Below, piece by piece: positions 18,341 through 25,621 of a stretch of 31,034 nt of DNA. Below the pieces are notes generated by a model, which worked only from the letters and a program-made list of their open reading frames with translations, was not told the origin of the DNA and did not search any database. The stretch spans positions 1 to 31,034 of the forward strand of contig DKPS01000091.1 of the NCBI GenBank assembly GCA_002471345.1, in the 5' to 3' direction. A program made the translations under genes and the position numbers. Position 1 is the first letter of the stretch. Each line of letters opens with the position of its first letter. This stretch comes from Saprospiraceae bacterium UBA7328 (GTDB lineage: Bacteria; Bacteroidota; Bacteroidia; Chitinophagales; Saprospiraceae).

Positions 18341-18384
18341 TTTAAAATAAAAGAGGATGGTTTCATAGTGAAACCACCCTCTTT
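18341..18384 (-). terminator. Strong rho-independent terminator downstream of the DUF937 gene
   Basis: AAAGAGG (18350-18356) pairs with CCTCTTT (18378-18384) and TGGTTTCA (18358-18365) with TGAAACCA (18369-18376): 15 pairs with one mismatch and a three-base loop. On the minus strand it is followed by TTTTATTTT. Confidence 0.88.
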
Positions 18385-18406
18385 ATATTGTCAGTTATAA
18401 TCGTTT

Positions 18407-19018
18407 CTATCTTTTAAAGAGAGACTTAAGAAAACTGAATCCGACTTTTTTAATCTCATTATTTAAATTCCCGTCTCCATCTTGATCTAAAAACGAACCT
18501 AAAATATTGCCTCCAGGAGATTGCTTGTTCGCTTTATTTGCGGCACCAGACAAAATATCTGGCAGGCCAGAAGTGTCCATATTGTTAGACTTTTTCATTT
18601 TTCCCAAAACCCCCATGATCATAGGTGCTAATTTTATTAATAGACTTAGTGTTTGGTTCTTATCCATGCCACTTCTTTTCGTAAGCATGTCTATTGCTCC
18701 ATTCTGTTTGCCGCCAAGAATATGTCCTAATATTCCAGTTCCATCCAAGGCTTTAGAAGGCGCTTCTGGTTTTCCCGCTACCATTCCCATTAAATCATCT
18801 AATACACTGCCATCATGGTCTCTATCCAAGGCGGCTCCTAGTGCAGAAGCGCCTTTAGGGCTAGATGCGTTTTTTGCCATCGCATTTACCAAAATAGATA
18901 TAGCATCATTGGTTGCATTTTGGGTTTGGTTTTGATTTTTAGTTCCAAGGTTGGAAGTAAGAGATTCAAGAACTGCTCCTGAAAGCTGTCCTTGCAGCAA
19001 ATCCATTAAATCTGCCAT
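18407..19018 (-). CDS. DUF937 (YidB-like) protein with two DxDxDG loops
   Basis: This 203-residue soluble protein belongs to the DUF937 group: MDLLQGQLSG at the start, low-complexity alanine/glycine-rich helices, and glycine-rich GILGHILGG. Two acidic loops stand out, LDRDHDGSVLDDL (64-76) and LDQDGDGNLNNEI (177-189). Both are DxDxDG calcium-binding-type loops, each set in a GA-rich context that suggests an internal duplication. The middle (about 118-140) is a hydrophobic helix. No signal peptide is visible, so a cytoplasmic site is likely. Function is unknown. It is divergent from the glucosaminidase gene across 75 bases that hold a TATACC-N6-GGTATA inverted repeat (19052-19069). Confidence 0.78.
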   Translation of the reverse strand: MADLMDLLQGQLSGAVLESLTSNLGTKNQNQTQNATNDAISILVNAMAKNASSPKGASALGAALDRDHDGSVLDDLMGMVAGKPEAPSKALDGTGILGHILGGKQNGAIDMLTKRSGMDKNQTLSLLIKLAPMIMGVLGKMKKSNNMDTSGLPDILSGAANKANKQSPGGNILGSFLDQDGDGNLNNEIKKVGFSFLKSLFKR

Positions 19019-19051
19019 AATATTTTTTCTTTTTTGTGTTTGTAAGATTAC

Positions 19052-19069
19052 TATACCCTTTATGGTATA
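19052..19069. promoter_or_regulatory. Inverted repeat between divergent genes
   Basis: TATACC (19052-19057) and GGTATA (19064-19069) flank six bases in the 75-base intergenic region between the DUF937 and glucosaminidase genes. It is placed where a shared operator would be expected, but it could also be chance in AT-rich DNA. Confidence 0.3.
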
Positions 19070-19093
19070 AATTTTGAATTAAAACTATTTATA

Positions 19094-20008
19094 ATGTCAC
19101 CAGCCATGAGAATATTAAGTCTGATTATATTAATGACGTCTTATTTTTCTGCTCTCGCAGATTATGGATCATTTAAATATCAAGAAAACCCTGCAGTAAC
19201 CTATATCGGCAAATATAAAGAAATCGCCCAAAGCGAAATGCAAAGGGTAGGAATCCCTGCGAGTATAAAATTGGCTCAAGGAATCCTTGAATCAAATAGT
19301 GGAAGAAGCACTCTTGCACAAAAGGCAAATAATCATTTTGGAATAAAATGTGGTAAATATTGGGAGGGGAGCACATTCTATAGAGAAGACGACGATTATA
19401 AAGATGGTAAATTGATCAAAAGCTGCTTCAGAAAGTTTAATAGCCCCGAACATTCCTATGTCGCACATTCTAACTTTTTAACTAACCCTGGAAGTAAATA
19501 CAGATATGGTTTCCTTTTCGACTTAAACCGAATGGATTATGTAAGTTGGGCAGAGGGCCTCAAGTCTTCAGGATATGCTACAGACCCGAAGTACGCAGAG
19601 AAGCTACTAAGTGTCATAGAAAAATTTGCTCTATATCAATACGATGACATTCAATACACCTCAGTAGAGAATGATGTTATAGCCGCCGTAATAACCCCTG
19701 TAGACCAAAACCCTTATCAAAAAACACAAGATAGATCGAACTTTACTTTAACGATAGAGACAGAAAGTCATTTAGTAAGAAATGGAGAATCTATGAAAAC
19801 TATAGCTGATAAGTATAACATTGATCTTGACCTCTTGTTTTTTCAGAATAGAATGCCTAGAGGATCACAACCTATGCTTGGTGAAAAAGTGATCATACAG
19901 GGCATTATTAATTGGGGTGAAAAGAGGCCAAAACTGGAAAAGAGTTTTTCTCAGTCAAAAGAAAGTTATTTATTTGAAGATGGAAGTATGACCTTAACAA
20001 TCAAGTAA
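19094..20008 (+). CDS. Glucosaminidase-domain peptidoglycan hydrolase with LysM
   Basis: The 304-residue exported enzyme has a signal peptide (RILSLIILMTSYFSALA), a GH73-type glucosaminidase domain (about 36-180: AQSEMQRVGIPASIKLAQGILESNSGRSTLA, with the catalytic-type Glu in GILESNSGRS, then NNHFGIKCGKYW, FRKFNSPEHSYVAHSNFL and YATDPKYAEKLLSVIEKF) and a LysM-like module near 228-272 (HLVRNGESMKTIADKYNIDLDLLFFQNRM). It would cleave N-acetylglucosaminyl bonds in peptidoglycan in the periplasm. The ATG at 19094 gives a four-residue extension before a second ATG at 19106; either would work. The barrel gene follows after one base, so the two are one operon. Confidence 0.92.
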   Translation: MSPAMRILSLIILMTSYFSALADYGSFKYQENPAVTYIGKYKEIAQSEMQRVGIPASIKLAQGILESNSGRSTLAQKANNHFGIKCGKYWEGSTFYREDDDYKDGKLIKSCFRKFNSPEHSYVAHSNFLTNPGSKYRYGFLFDLNRMDYVSWAEGLKSSGYATDPKYAEKLLSVIEKFALYQYDDIQYTSVENDVIAAVITPVDQNPYQKTQDRSNFTLTIETESHLVRNGESMKTIADKYNIDLDLLFFQNRMPRGSQPMLGEKVIIQGIINWGEKRPKLEKSFSQSKESYLFEDGSMTLTIK

Positions 20009-20009
20009 T

Positions 20010-20699
20010 ATGAAAATTTTTCTGCCTCTATTCGTCGCTTTAGCTTTCTGCAGTAGTGCTTATTCCCAATCTTTTGTTTTTGGACCAAAGTTCGGAGGGA
20101 CCATAGGAATTCAAAACTGGAGTGGAATTGATCGTGATGCACTTATTGCTTACCATGGGGCTCTGTTTATTGAATCTTGGTCAGAAGATAAAAACAGCTC
20201 GTTTTTTGGACAGCTTGGCTATCACCAAAGGGGAAGTGCTCAACGTACATTTAATTTTACTGGTGGAACTAATGGTCAACAATTTATTTTCAACAATGCA
20301 GTTTTGGCCTTTGGAGCAAAAAGTAAATTCAAAACTTACAATGCAAACAAGCCTTATTACAAAATAGGAATAAGGCTAGAGTACACCCTTAACACCAACC
20401 TTGAACAATATTTAATTTACGGAGGATACTTTCCACTTGATCCTTTTGTTAATAAATTTAATTATGGCGCAATGGCAGGAGTCGGGTATGAAATTCAATT
20501 TAGTGAATTTGTTGGTGGCTTTATAGAGGCCACATTGAGTCCCGACATTTCATTACAGTATGAACAGCCACCATTATCAAATGTGCTAGACCCAATAACA
20601 AATAGAGCTCGAAACCTGAATGAGCAAACCATAAGAAATATCTCATTTGAAATAAGTGTCGGTCTTAAACTCCTAAGAAAAATTGAGTTTATTGACTAG
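20010..20699 (+). CDS. PorT-like outer-membrane beta-barrel protein
   Basis: The 229-residue protein has a signal peptide ending SSAYSQ (residue 20) and then alternating strands rich in aromatics and glycine (FVFGPKFGGTIGIQNW, FFGQLGYHQRG, KPYYKIGIRLEYTLN, YGAMAGVGYEIQFS, ISFEISVGLKLL), as expected for an eight- to ten-strand outer-membrane barrel of the PorT/OmpA-like type. No peptidoglycan-binding domain is attached. It follows the glucosaminidase by one base, which suggests a role at the cell wall/outer membrane interface. A terminator begins two bases after the stop. Confidence 0.8.
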   Translation: MKIFLPLFVALAFCSSAYSQSFVFGPKFGGTIGIQNWSGIDRDALIAYHGALFIESWSEDKNSSFFGQLGYHQRGSAQRTFNFTGGTNGQQFIFNNAVLAFGAKSKFKTYNANKPYYKIGIRLEYTLNTNLEQYLIYGGYFPLDPFVNKFNYGAMAGVGYEIQFSEFVGGFIEATLSPDISLQYEQPPLSNVLDPITNRARNLNEQTIRNISFEISVGLKLLRKIEFID

Positions 20700-20700
20700 T

Positions 20701-20723
20701 GGGCATTCAGCCCGCCCTTTTTT
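20701..20723 (+). terminator. Rho-independent terminator after the barrel gene
   Basis: GGGC (20701-20704) can pair with GCCC (20710-20713) or the next GCCC (20714-20717), followed by six T residues. It extends into the 3' end of the convergent cytochrome gene. Confidence 0.55.
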
Positions 20724-21720
20724 CAATATATGATCTTAAGTCAGCGAGCATCTGATCTGACATTTTTTCTTTTGTATACAAAGGCATATAAGATTTCTTC
20801 CAGTGCTTTGAGTATGTCCCATATCTTATAACCTGATATATGGAGTGTCGATCATAAGTCCCCATTTTCTTTTTCAAATGGTTAAAACTCATGTCGTTAT
20901 TATCTAGCTGTAGAAAAGAGTATCTTTTATTGTAATGGCAATGTAAACAACTGTTTTCGTAGATTTTTTGACCATTATTTGGATCTCCATTCAACCCTGT
21001 TCCAATCTTTCTATCTTCAGGAGGAACTAAAAATGTCGCTGGGGAATAGGAGACATACTTGGTGCGAAGAATTACATTTGCGTTAGTCCAAGACAACGTA
21101 TCTTCAATTGCATCCGAAATGTAATTCAACTCTCCCTCTGTTAAGCCCAAATCTGACATTTTAAGTTGTATCTCCCACAGATATGCGATAATCGATTCTA
21201 ATTCCCAATCTTTTAACTTTCGCCCTTGTGCACATTCGAGAGCACATAATTGTACCGCTTCTCTAATATCTTCATTTGCTGGTTTCACTAAGTCTCCATA
21301 TTTTTTAACATAGTCCCCATTGTAAAAGTATTCTCTATTCACTGCTCCGTATAGTGGAGATGCTTGAAGATAAGGAAGGCCTCTTTGAGTCACATAATCT
21401 AATCTAGCTTGAGGGTCTATTACTGTTAAGTCTGGGTCCTCTCGTTCTATGTTGTGACATGAAGTACAGACAAAATGCTTGCTCTGTCTTCTAGATTTTG
21501 GTTGCCCTGGCACATCAGAAAACCCTTGAGTTACAAGATTGTATCCTGTTTCTGCACTTACGTTGGGAATGGTCAGGTCTGGTTTTATTTTACTAGCATC
21601 GTCCCCTAATTGCTCTAACACATCCCAGACCTTATCATCCTGACTGATCGGTGCACTCTTTTCTTCTAAAGAAACACTGCCAACTACAGCAGCTATCACA
21701 ACGAATATTAGATACTTCAT
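20707..21720 (-). CDS. Exported di-heme c-type cytochrome
   Basis: The 337-residue protein has a signal peptide (KYLIFVVIAAVVGSVS) and two heme-attachment motifs, CTSCH at 85-89 and CLHCH at 258-262. Between them a CALEC pair (Cys159, Cys163), followed by AQGRKLKDWELESIIAYLW, sits where a third heme would be but lacks the CxxCH histidine; it may be a disulfide or a decayed heme site. Both cytochrome domains would act in the periplasm in electron transfer. The DUF5777 barrel gene ends two bases upstream, so the pair is an operon, an arrangement that recurs in Bacteroidota. The redox partner is not visible. Confidence 0.88.
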   Translation of the reverse strand: MKYLIFVVIAAVVGSVSLEEKSAPISQDDKVWDVLEQLGDDASKIKPDLTIPNVSAETGYNLVTQGFSDVPGQPKSRRQSKHFVCTSCHNIEREDPDLTVIDPQARLDYVTQRGLPYLQASPLYGAVNREYFYNGDYVKKYGDLVKPANEDIREAVQLCALECAQGRKLKDWELESIIAYLWEIQLKMSDLGLTEGELNYISDAIEDTLSWTNANVILRTKYVSYSPATFLVPPEDRKIGTGLNGDPNNGQKIYENSCLHCHYNKRYSFLQLDNNDMSFNHLKKKMGTYDRHSIYQVIRYGTYSKHWKKSYMPLYTKEKMSDQMLADLRSYIEKRAG

Positions 21721-21722
21721 CT

Positions 21723-22679
21723 CTATATACTGAATAGCCTTGAAATCGTAAATCCTAGTCGGAACTCTCCATCACCCCAGTTAGAGGTTGTGTACGGTAT
21801 AAAATCAGTCTCTGAAAGACCTGTCGCATTTGTCACATTCAACTGAAAAACATGGCCTCCACTAGTATCAAACTCAAAACCAATTCCTACAACTGGATAG
21901 TATCCATTTTCAGTTGTCCTAAAGTCTGTGTCTATCGGAAATGTGGTGTCTACAATTATTCCAAGGGCCTTGGACACGTTCCATCTTAAAGAACCTCCTA
22001 TACTAGGTAAATCATTTTGGTCGCCAAAAGGTACAATATTTCTAAATGTCCATGCAGTATTCAGTTGTAATGAAAATGCGTCAGAGAATTTTCTTGCAAC
22101 ATGAAAGCCTAAATGATAGGCAAATCGGTGTGATCCATTTTCAAAAAAGTTAAGTGCATCAACCGAAGCACTTTTTTGCATCGTTGAGAAAGCATTTATT
22201 CCAACGACTGTGAGACTAAAAGGAAGATTGCCATTAATCTCTTGATTCATAATTCTAATTTTCAAGAATGTGTTCACCAATTGCTTTAATGGCCCAGAGC
22301 CTTTAGCTCTATTCACTCCAAACATTATATTGTCCGTTATACCATACTCAAACCCGATGCTTACATCTGAAGCGTTTTCCAAACCATAAAAAGTCGGCCA
22401 ACCTCCTGCATTTCCTGCTATATCACCGAATCTGTGTGCAATTCTAAAATCCATCTTTCGAGCAGGAAGTGTTTCTACAGAGTGTGAATTTATTACTCTG
22501 GTGTGTCTAAACGTTTGAGTTACCTTTTCCTCTTTGGATTCTTGGGCACTCATTCCGTTCTCGTCCATAGCCTCCTTCTCTTGAGCGAATGAACTAGGAA
22601 CAGAAAATAGGAATAGGCAAATAAATAGTATTGAGAAGTGTCTAGCACTAGGCCTCTTTGTAGGTAAATGTTGAATCAT
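21723..22679 (-). CDS. DUF5777-type outer-membrane beta-barrel protein
   Basis: The chosen 318-residue form begins at the ATG at 22679 with a positively charged stretch and a signal peptide (HFSILFICLFLFSVPSSFAQ). The body matches the DUF5777 pattern: RVINSHSVETLPARKMDFRIAHRFGD, then FYGLENASDVSIGFEYGITDNIMFGVNR, strands alternating with turns, and a C-terminal WGDGEFRLGFTISRLFSI with a terminal hydrophobic residue. The longer frame would begin with TTG at 22700. A TAATTTTG box at 22710-22703 on the minus strand places the transcript start at about 22697, which favours 22679. It precedes the di-heme cytochrome and may help export or anchor it; that link is inference. Confidence 0.82.
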   Translation of the reverse strand: MIQHLPTKRPSARHFSILFICLFLFSVPSSFAQEKEAMDENGMSAQESKEEKVTQTFRHTRVINSHSVETLPARKMDFRIAHRFGDIAGNAGGWPTFYGLENASDVSIGFEYGITDNIMFGVNRAKGSGPLKQLVNTFLKIRIMNQEINGNLPFSLTVVGINAFSTMQKSASVDALNFFENGSHRFAYHLGFHVARKFSDAFSLQLNTAWTFRNIVPFGDQNDLPSIGGSLRWNVSKALGIIVDTTFPIDTDFRTTENGYYPVVGIGFEFDTSGGHVFQLNVTNATGLSETDFIPYTTSNWGDGEFRLGFTISRLFSI

Positions 22680-22702
22680 GTTTTTGGTAATAATTTCCAA
22701 AG

Positions 22703-22710
22703 CAAAATTA
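22703..22710 (-). promoter_or_regulatory. -7 promoter element for the DUF5777-cytochrome operon
   Basis: On the minus strand TAATTTTG matches TAnnTTTG, 24 bases before the chosen ATG. The -33 element is not clear. Confidence 0.5.
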
Positions 22711-22753
22711 CCACTATATAACCAGTAAGCGGTCTGAGAATTTTATATAATTC

Positions 22754-22782
22754 TTGTTTTTTTCAAAATGCCTCTAACTTTG
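22754..22782 (+). promoter_or_regulatory. Bacteroidota-type promoter for the SDR-aminotransferase operon
   Basis: TTG (22754-22756) and TAACTTTG (22775-22782) are separated by 18 bases, close to the consensus TTG-N19-TAnnTTTG. The predicted start is near 22788, about 19 bases before the SDR start codon. This is the best promoter match seen in the window. Confidence 0.65.
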
Positions 22783-22806
22783 TTGCTTAATCATTGATTT
22801 AAAAAA

Positions 22807-23607
22807 TTGGAAATAAAAAATAAAACGGTTTGGATTACTGGGGCTTCTTCTGGTATTGGAAAGGCCTGTGCTTTAGCATTTAGTAAGCGTGGATGTTCAT
22901 TGATTCTATCTGCTAGAAATGAGGAAAAGCTTAAAGAGGTAAAAACTCTATGCATTGGAGCGCCCAGCGTTCATATTTTGCCTTTAGATGTGAAGGACCA
23001 TAAAACCCTAGGCCCCAAAACCGCAGAAGCTATTAAAATAGCTGGTCATATTGACATTTTAGTCAATAACGCAGGAATTTCTCAAAGATGTACTGTGGCT
23101 GGTTCCGAGCTTGCCCTGGATAAAGAGGTTATGGATGTAAACTTCTTTGGAAATGTGGGTCTTACTCGGGCTATTTTGCCACATATGAAGAATCGTAAAA
23201 CTGGAGCAATTGTAGTGACTAGTAGTGTTGCTGGAAAATTGGGGCCTCCGCTTAGGTGCGCATATGCTGCATCAAAACATGCATTACATGGTTGGTATGA
23301 TGTGCTTCGAGCAGAAGTCGCTCATAACAATATTCAAGTGAACGTCATTTGTCCTGGATATATAAAAACTGATATTTCAATAAATGCTTTGGCTGGAGAC
23401 GGCAAAAAGCACGGAACAATGGATAAAGGTCAAGCAGAAGGTGTTTCGGCTGAAAGGTGTGCAGAGCATTTTATTAGGGCCATAGAAAAAAATAAACGAG
23501 AAAGTTTTATAGGAGGGAAAGAGGTCAATTTTATCAAGTTGAGAAGGTTTTCTCCAAGGTTATATTTCAACATGTTGCAAAAAATGGCAACCAAGGCTAG
23601 AAACTAA
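22807..23607 (+). CDS. Short-chain dehydrogenase/reductase (classical SDR)
   Basis: The 266-residue Rossmann enzyme shows TGASSGIG (11-18), the cofactor-choice loop SARNEEKL after beta-2, NNAG (87-90) and the catalytic Ser-Tyr-Lys set with TSSVAGKLG (Ser139/140) and YAASK (Tyr153, Lys157). The ARN after beta-2 suggests NADP(H) preference. The closest architecture is the DHRS7-like group of lipid or steroid-type reductases, but the substrate is not shown. The start codon is TTG: the residues after it are the normal N-terminus, and the promoter at 22754 lies just ahead. The class IV aminotransferase follows after seven bases in the same operon. Confidence 0.92.
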   Translation: MEIKNKTVWITGASSGIGKACALAFSKRGCSLILSARNEEKLKEVKTLCIGAPSVHILPLDVKDHKTLGPKTAEAIKIAGHIDILVNNAGISQRCTVAGSELALDKEVMDVNFFGNVGLTRAILPHMKNRKTGAIVVTSSVAGKLGPPLRCAYAASKHALHGWYDVLRAEVAHNNIQVNVICPGYIKTDISINALAGDGKKHGTMDKGQAEGVSAERCAEHFIRAIEKNKRESFIGGKEVNFIKLRRFSPRLYFNMLQKMATKARN

Positions 23608-23614
23608 TTTCAAT

Positions 23615-24427
23615 ATGGAACACATCGTTTTTAATGGGGAGCTGATTAAAAAAAGAGAAGCTTTTCTTCACGTTTCTGATCTTTCCATTCATAGAGGGTA
23701 TGGAATTTTTGATTTTTTCAAAATAGTTAAAGGGGCGAACCCTTGGTTAGTGCATTATTTCAACAGGTTTTATAATTCTTTGGAATATGCCAACATTCCT
23801 TTTAAATATTCCAGAGAAGATCTTAAGTTAATGATACAGAATGTGATGGCCAAAAATGGGCTAGAGTCTTCTTATGTCAAAATGGTAGCAACAGGAGGAT
23901 ATTCTTCTAATGGTTATAGCCCAACAGAAGAAGCCAATTTTATGATATTCGCTCTCCCTTTTGATAAGATTCCTAACAAACCTGATGGCCAAGGGTATAA
24001 CCTAATTTCAACAGAATTTATTCGGCCAAATCCATTAGTAAAATCAACCAATTATTTCAACTCGGTTATGAATTATCCAAAAATGCAAAAATATGATGCT
24101 GTGGATATTCTCTATCATTTTAATGGTAAGCTTTCAGAGTGTTCTAGGTGCAATGTGTTTCTTGTTAAGGATGGTATAATTGGAACTCCCGATTCTGGCA
24201 TGTTAGAAGGGGTGACCCGAAGAAGAGTATTAGAACAACGTGTCAATGGATTTGACATCAATGTCAGACCGGTCAACGCGATAGAGGTTTATGCGGCCGA
24301 TGAAATTTTTATTTCAAGTTCTACAAAAGGAATTATGCCAATAATAATGATAGATGGAACAAAAGTGAATAATGGAAAAGTTGGCCCGATCAGTAAAGAA
24401 CTATCATCTTTTTTGAATGTGTTTTAG
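23615..24427 (+). CDS. Class IV PLP-dependent aminotransferase
   Basis: The 270-residue protein has the fold-type IV pattern: VFNGELIKKREAFLHVSDLSIHRGYGIFDFF at the start, the PLP lysine at Lys143 (LVKSTNYFNSVM), the PLP-stabilising Glu175 in SECSRCNVF, then GMLEGVTRRRVLE and the SSSTKGIMPI motif near the C-terminus. Candidates are D-amino-acid aminotransferase, branched-chain aminotransferase or aminodeoxychorismate lyase (PabC); the short length and divergent substrate loops do not settle it. It follows the SDR by seven bases, so an oxidation/transamination pair is possible. Confidence 0.88.
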   Translation: MEHIVFNGELIKKREAFLHVSDLSIHRGYGIFDFFKIVKGANPWLVHYFNRFYNSLEYANIPFKYSREDLKLMIQNVMAKNGLESSYVKMVATGGYSSNGYSPTEEANFMIFALPFDKIPNKPDGQGYNLISTEFIRPNPLVKSTNYFNSVMNYPKMQKYDAVDILYHFNGKLSECSRCNVFLVKDGIIGTPDSGMLEGVTRRRVLEQRVNGFDINVRPVNAIEVYAADEIFISSSTKGIMPIIMIDGTKVNNGKVGPISKELSSFLNVF

Positions 24428-24449
24428 AATATCATTCGTTTCAAAAACA

Positions 24450-25328
24450 TCAATATTGCCATTTTCTTTTTATCAAGGGATACAATAAGACTAAAGTTAT
24501 CATTGTCAATACGCCAATATAGAATTGCAAGTTTAATTCTCTATGCTCCTTAAGAATGACTATTGCAAGTACAATTCCATAAATAGGCTCGAGACTCATA
24601 ATCAAATTTGAAGTGAAAGCATTTATGTGTTTAAGCGCTCTTAGGTGTAGCACGAAAGCCAACATCGTGCAAAAGACAACAAGAACTAAAAGGTATATCC
24701 AATCCAACCCTTTTGGAAGGAATTCGTGAAAATTTGAGGAATAAACAAATGGTAAAACCATAGTCAAAAAAAGTAAAGCGCCAACCAATTCTACAAAAAG
24801 TAAAGTTGCGGGACTGGCAACATCAATATATTTCTTATTTAACGAGATAAATACCGCTGCTAAAAGAGCGGAAAGCATCCCCACAAACATCCCATGATAC
24901 ATTGAAAAGTCTAAGGTGTTGAGAATAAAGTACATGGCGACAACAATACACCCCCCTAATAAAAAATCAACTCTTTTCCATGGTCTCTTTCTAAACATTG
25001 GTTCTACTAATGCAGTAAAAAAAGGTGTCGCCGAAAAAGTTATTAGAGCTACCGACACATTTGCCAGTTTTATCGCCCCATAGAAACAAACCCAGTGAAT
25101 ACTTATGATTGCTCCAATGCCTAAGAGGATGTATAATTTCCTGCTGGAAAGCTGTCTAAGTTCTGTGTATATATTCTTGTAAAACAGGAATATTACCATG
25201 GACAACAATAGCCGCCACCATACCATAGAGAGTGCCGAAACCTGTATTAAACCTCCTAAAATGGCTGCAAACCCAAACAGGAAAACTGCTATATGTAATT
25301 CTAAATATGCTTTTGAAACCTTTGACAT
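24450..25328 (-). CDS. EamA/DMT-superfamily transporter
   Basis: The 292 residues comprise ten hydrophobic segments in two repeats, with LGIGAIISIHWVCFYGAIKLANVSVALITFSATPFFTALVEPMF in the first half and LEPIYGIVLAIVILKEHRE in the second, typical of the DMT family. It probably exports a metabolite. It converges on the aminotransferase gene with a 22-base gap. Its upstream region holds two 16-base direct repeats (see 25378). It resembles the second EamA protein at 26869 only at the family level. Confidence 0.85.
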   Translation of the reverse strand: MSKVSKAYLELHIAVFLFGFAAILGGLIQVSALSMVWWRLLLSMVIFLFYKNIYTELRQLSSRKLYILLGIGAIISIHWVCFYGAIKLANVSVALITFSATPFFTALVEPMFRKRPWKRVDFLLGGCIVVAMYFILNTLDFSMYHGMFVGMLSALLAAVFISLNKKYIDVASPATLLFVELVGALLFLTMVLPFVYSSNFHEFLPKGLDWIYLLVLVVFCTMLAFVLHLRALKHINAFTSNLIMSLEPIYGIVLAIVILKEHRELNLQFYIGVLTMITLVLLYPLIKRKWQY

Positions 25329-25377
25329 AAGATGGTGAAGATAAGATATGGCCTCTTGCTAAGAATGCTAACTTGGA

Positions 25378-25434
25378 GAAATAAATAGGACCAAATTTGT
25401 ACTGCGAGGCATTTTTAGGAAATAAATAGGGCCA
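25378..25434. repeat. Pair of 16-base direct repeats 41 bases apart
   Basis: GAAATAAATAGGACCA (25378-25393) recurs as GAAATAAATAGGGCCA (25419-25434) with one difference. The offset of 41 bases is close to four helical turns. The pair lies 50-106 bases upstream of the EamA start codon on the minus strand and may be an operator. Confidence 0.45.
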
Positions 25435-25485
25435 TATACGTTTTAGGTTTATTCATCCCCAATCATTGAAATTTTCCATCGTTCT

Positions 25486-25511
25486 AAGGTTTTCGAGAGC
25501 CTAACCTTTTT
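25486..25511 (+). other. Hairpin with short T-run in the dipeptidase leader
   Basis: AAGGTT (25486-25491) pairs with AACCTT (25503-25508), followed by TTT. It lies in the 242-base gap between the EamA gene and the dipeptidase; no plus-strand gene precedes it. It could be an attenuator or chance. The rest of this gap shows nothing further. Confidence 0.25.
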
Positions 25512-25621
25512 GTACCTGTTGTTCATTTTTACCTAAATGAGCAACAAAAGAATATTCAAATCATACTCTTGTGAAAAATTCGTTTTTATTTGCAGAACTT
25601 TTGCTCAACAAAAAAGAATGC

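Noticed and set aside
18507..18935. Plus-strand frame of 142 codons inside the DUF937 gene
   Set aside because: The opposite strand carries a consistent DUF937 protein with repeated acidic loops; the antisense frame is a by-product of its low-complexity codons.
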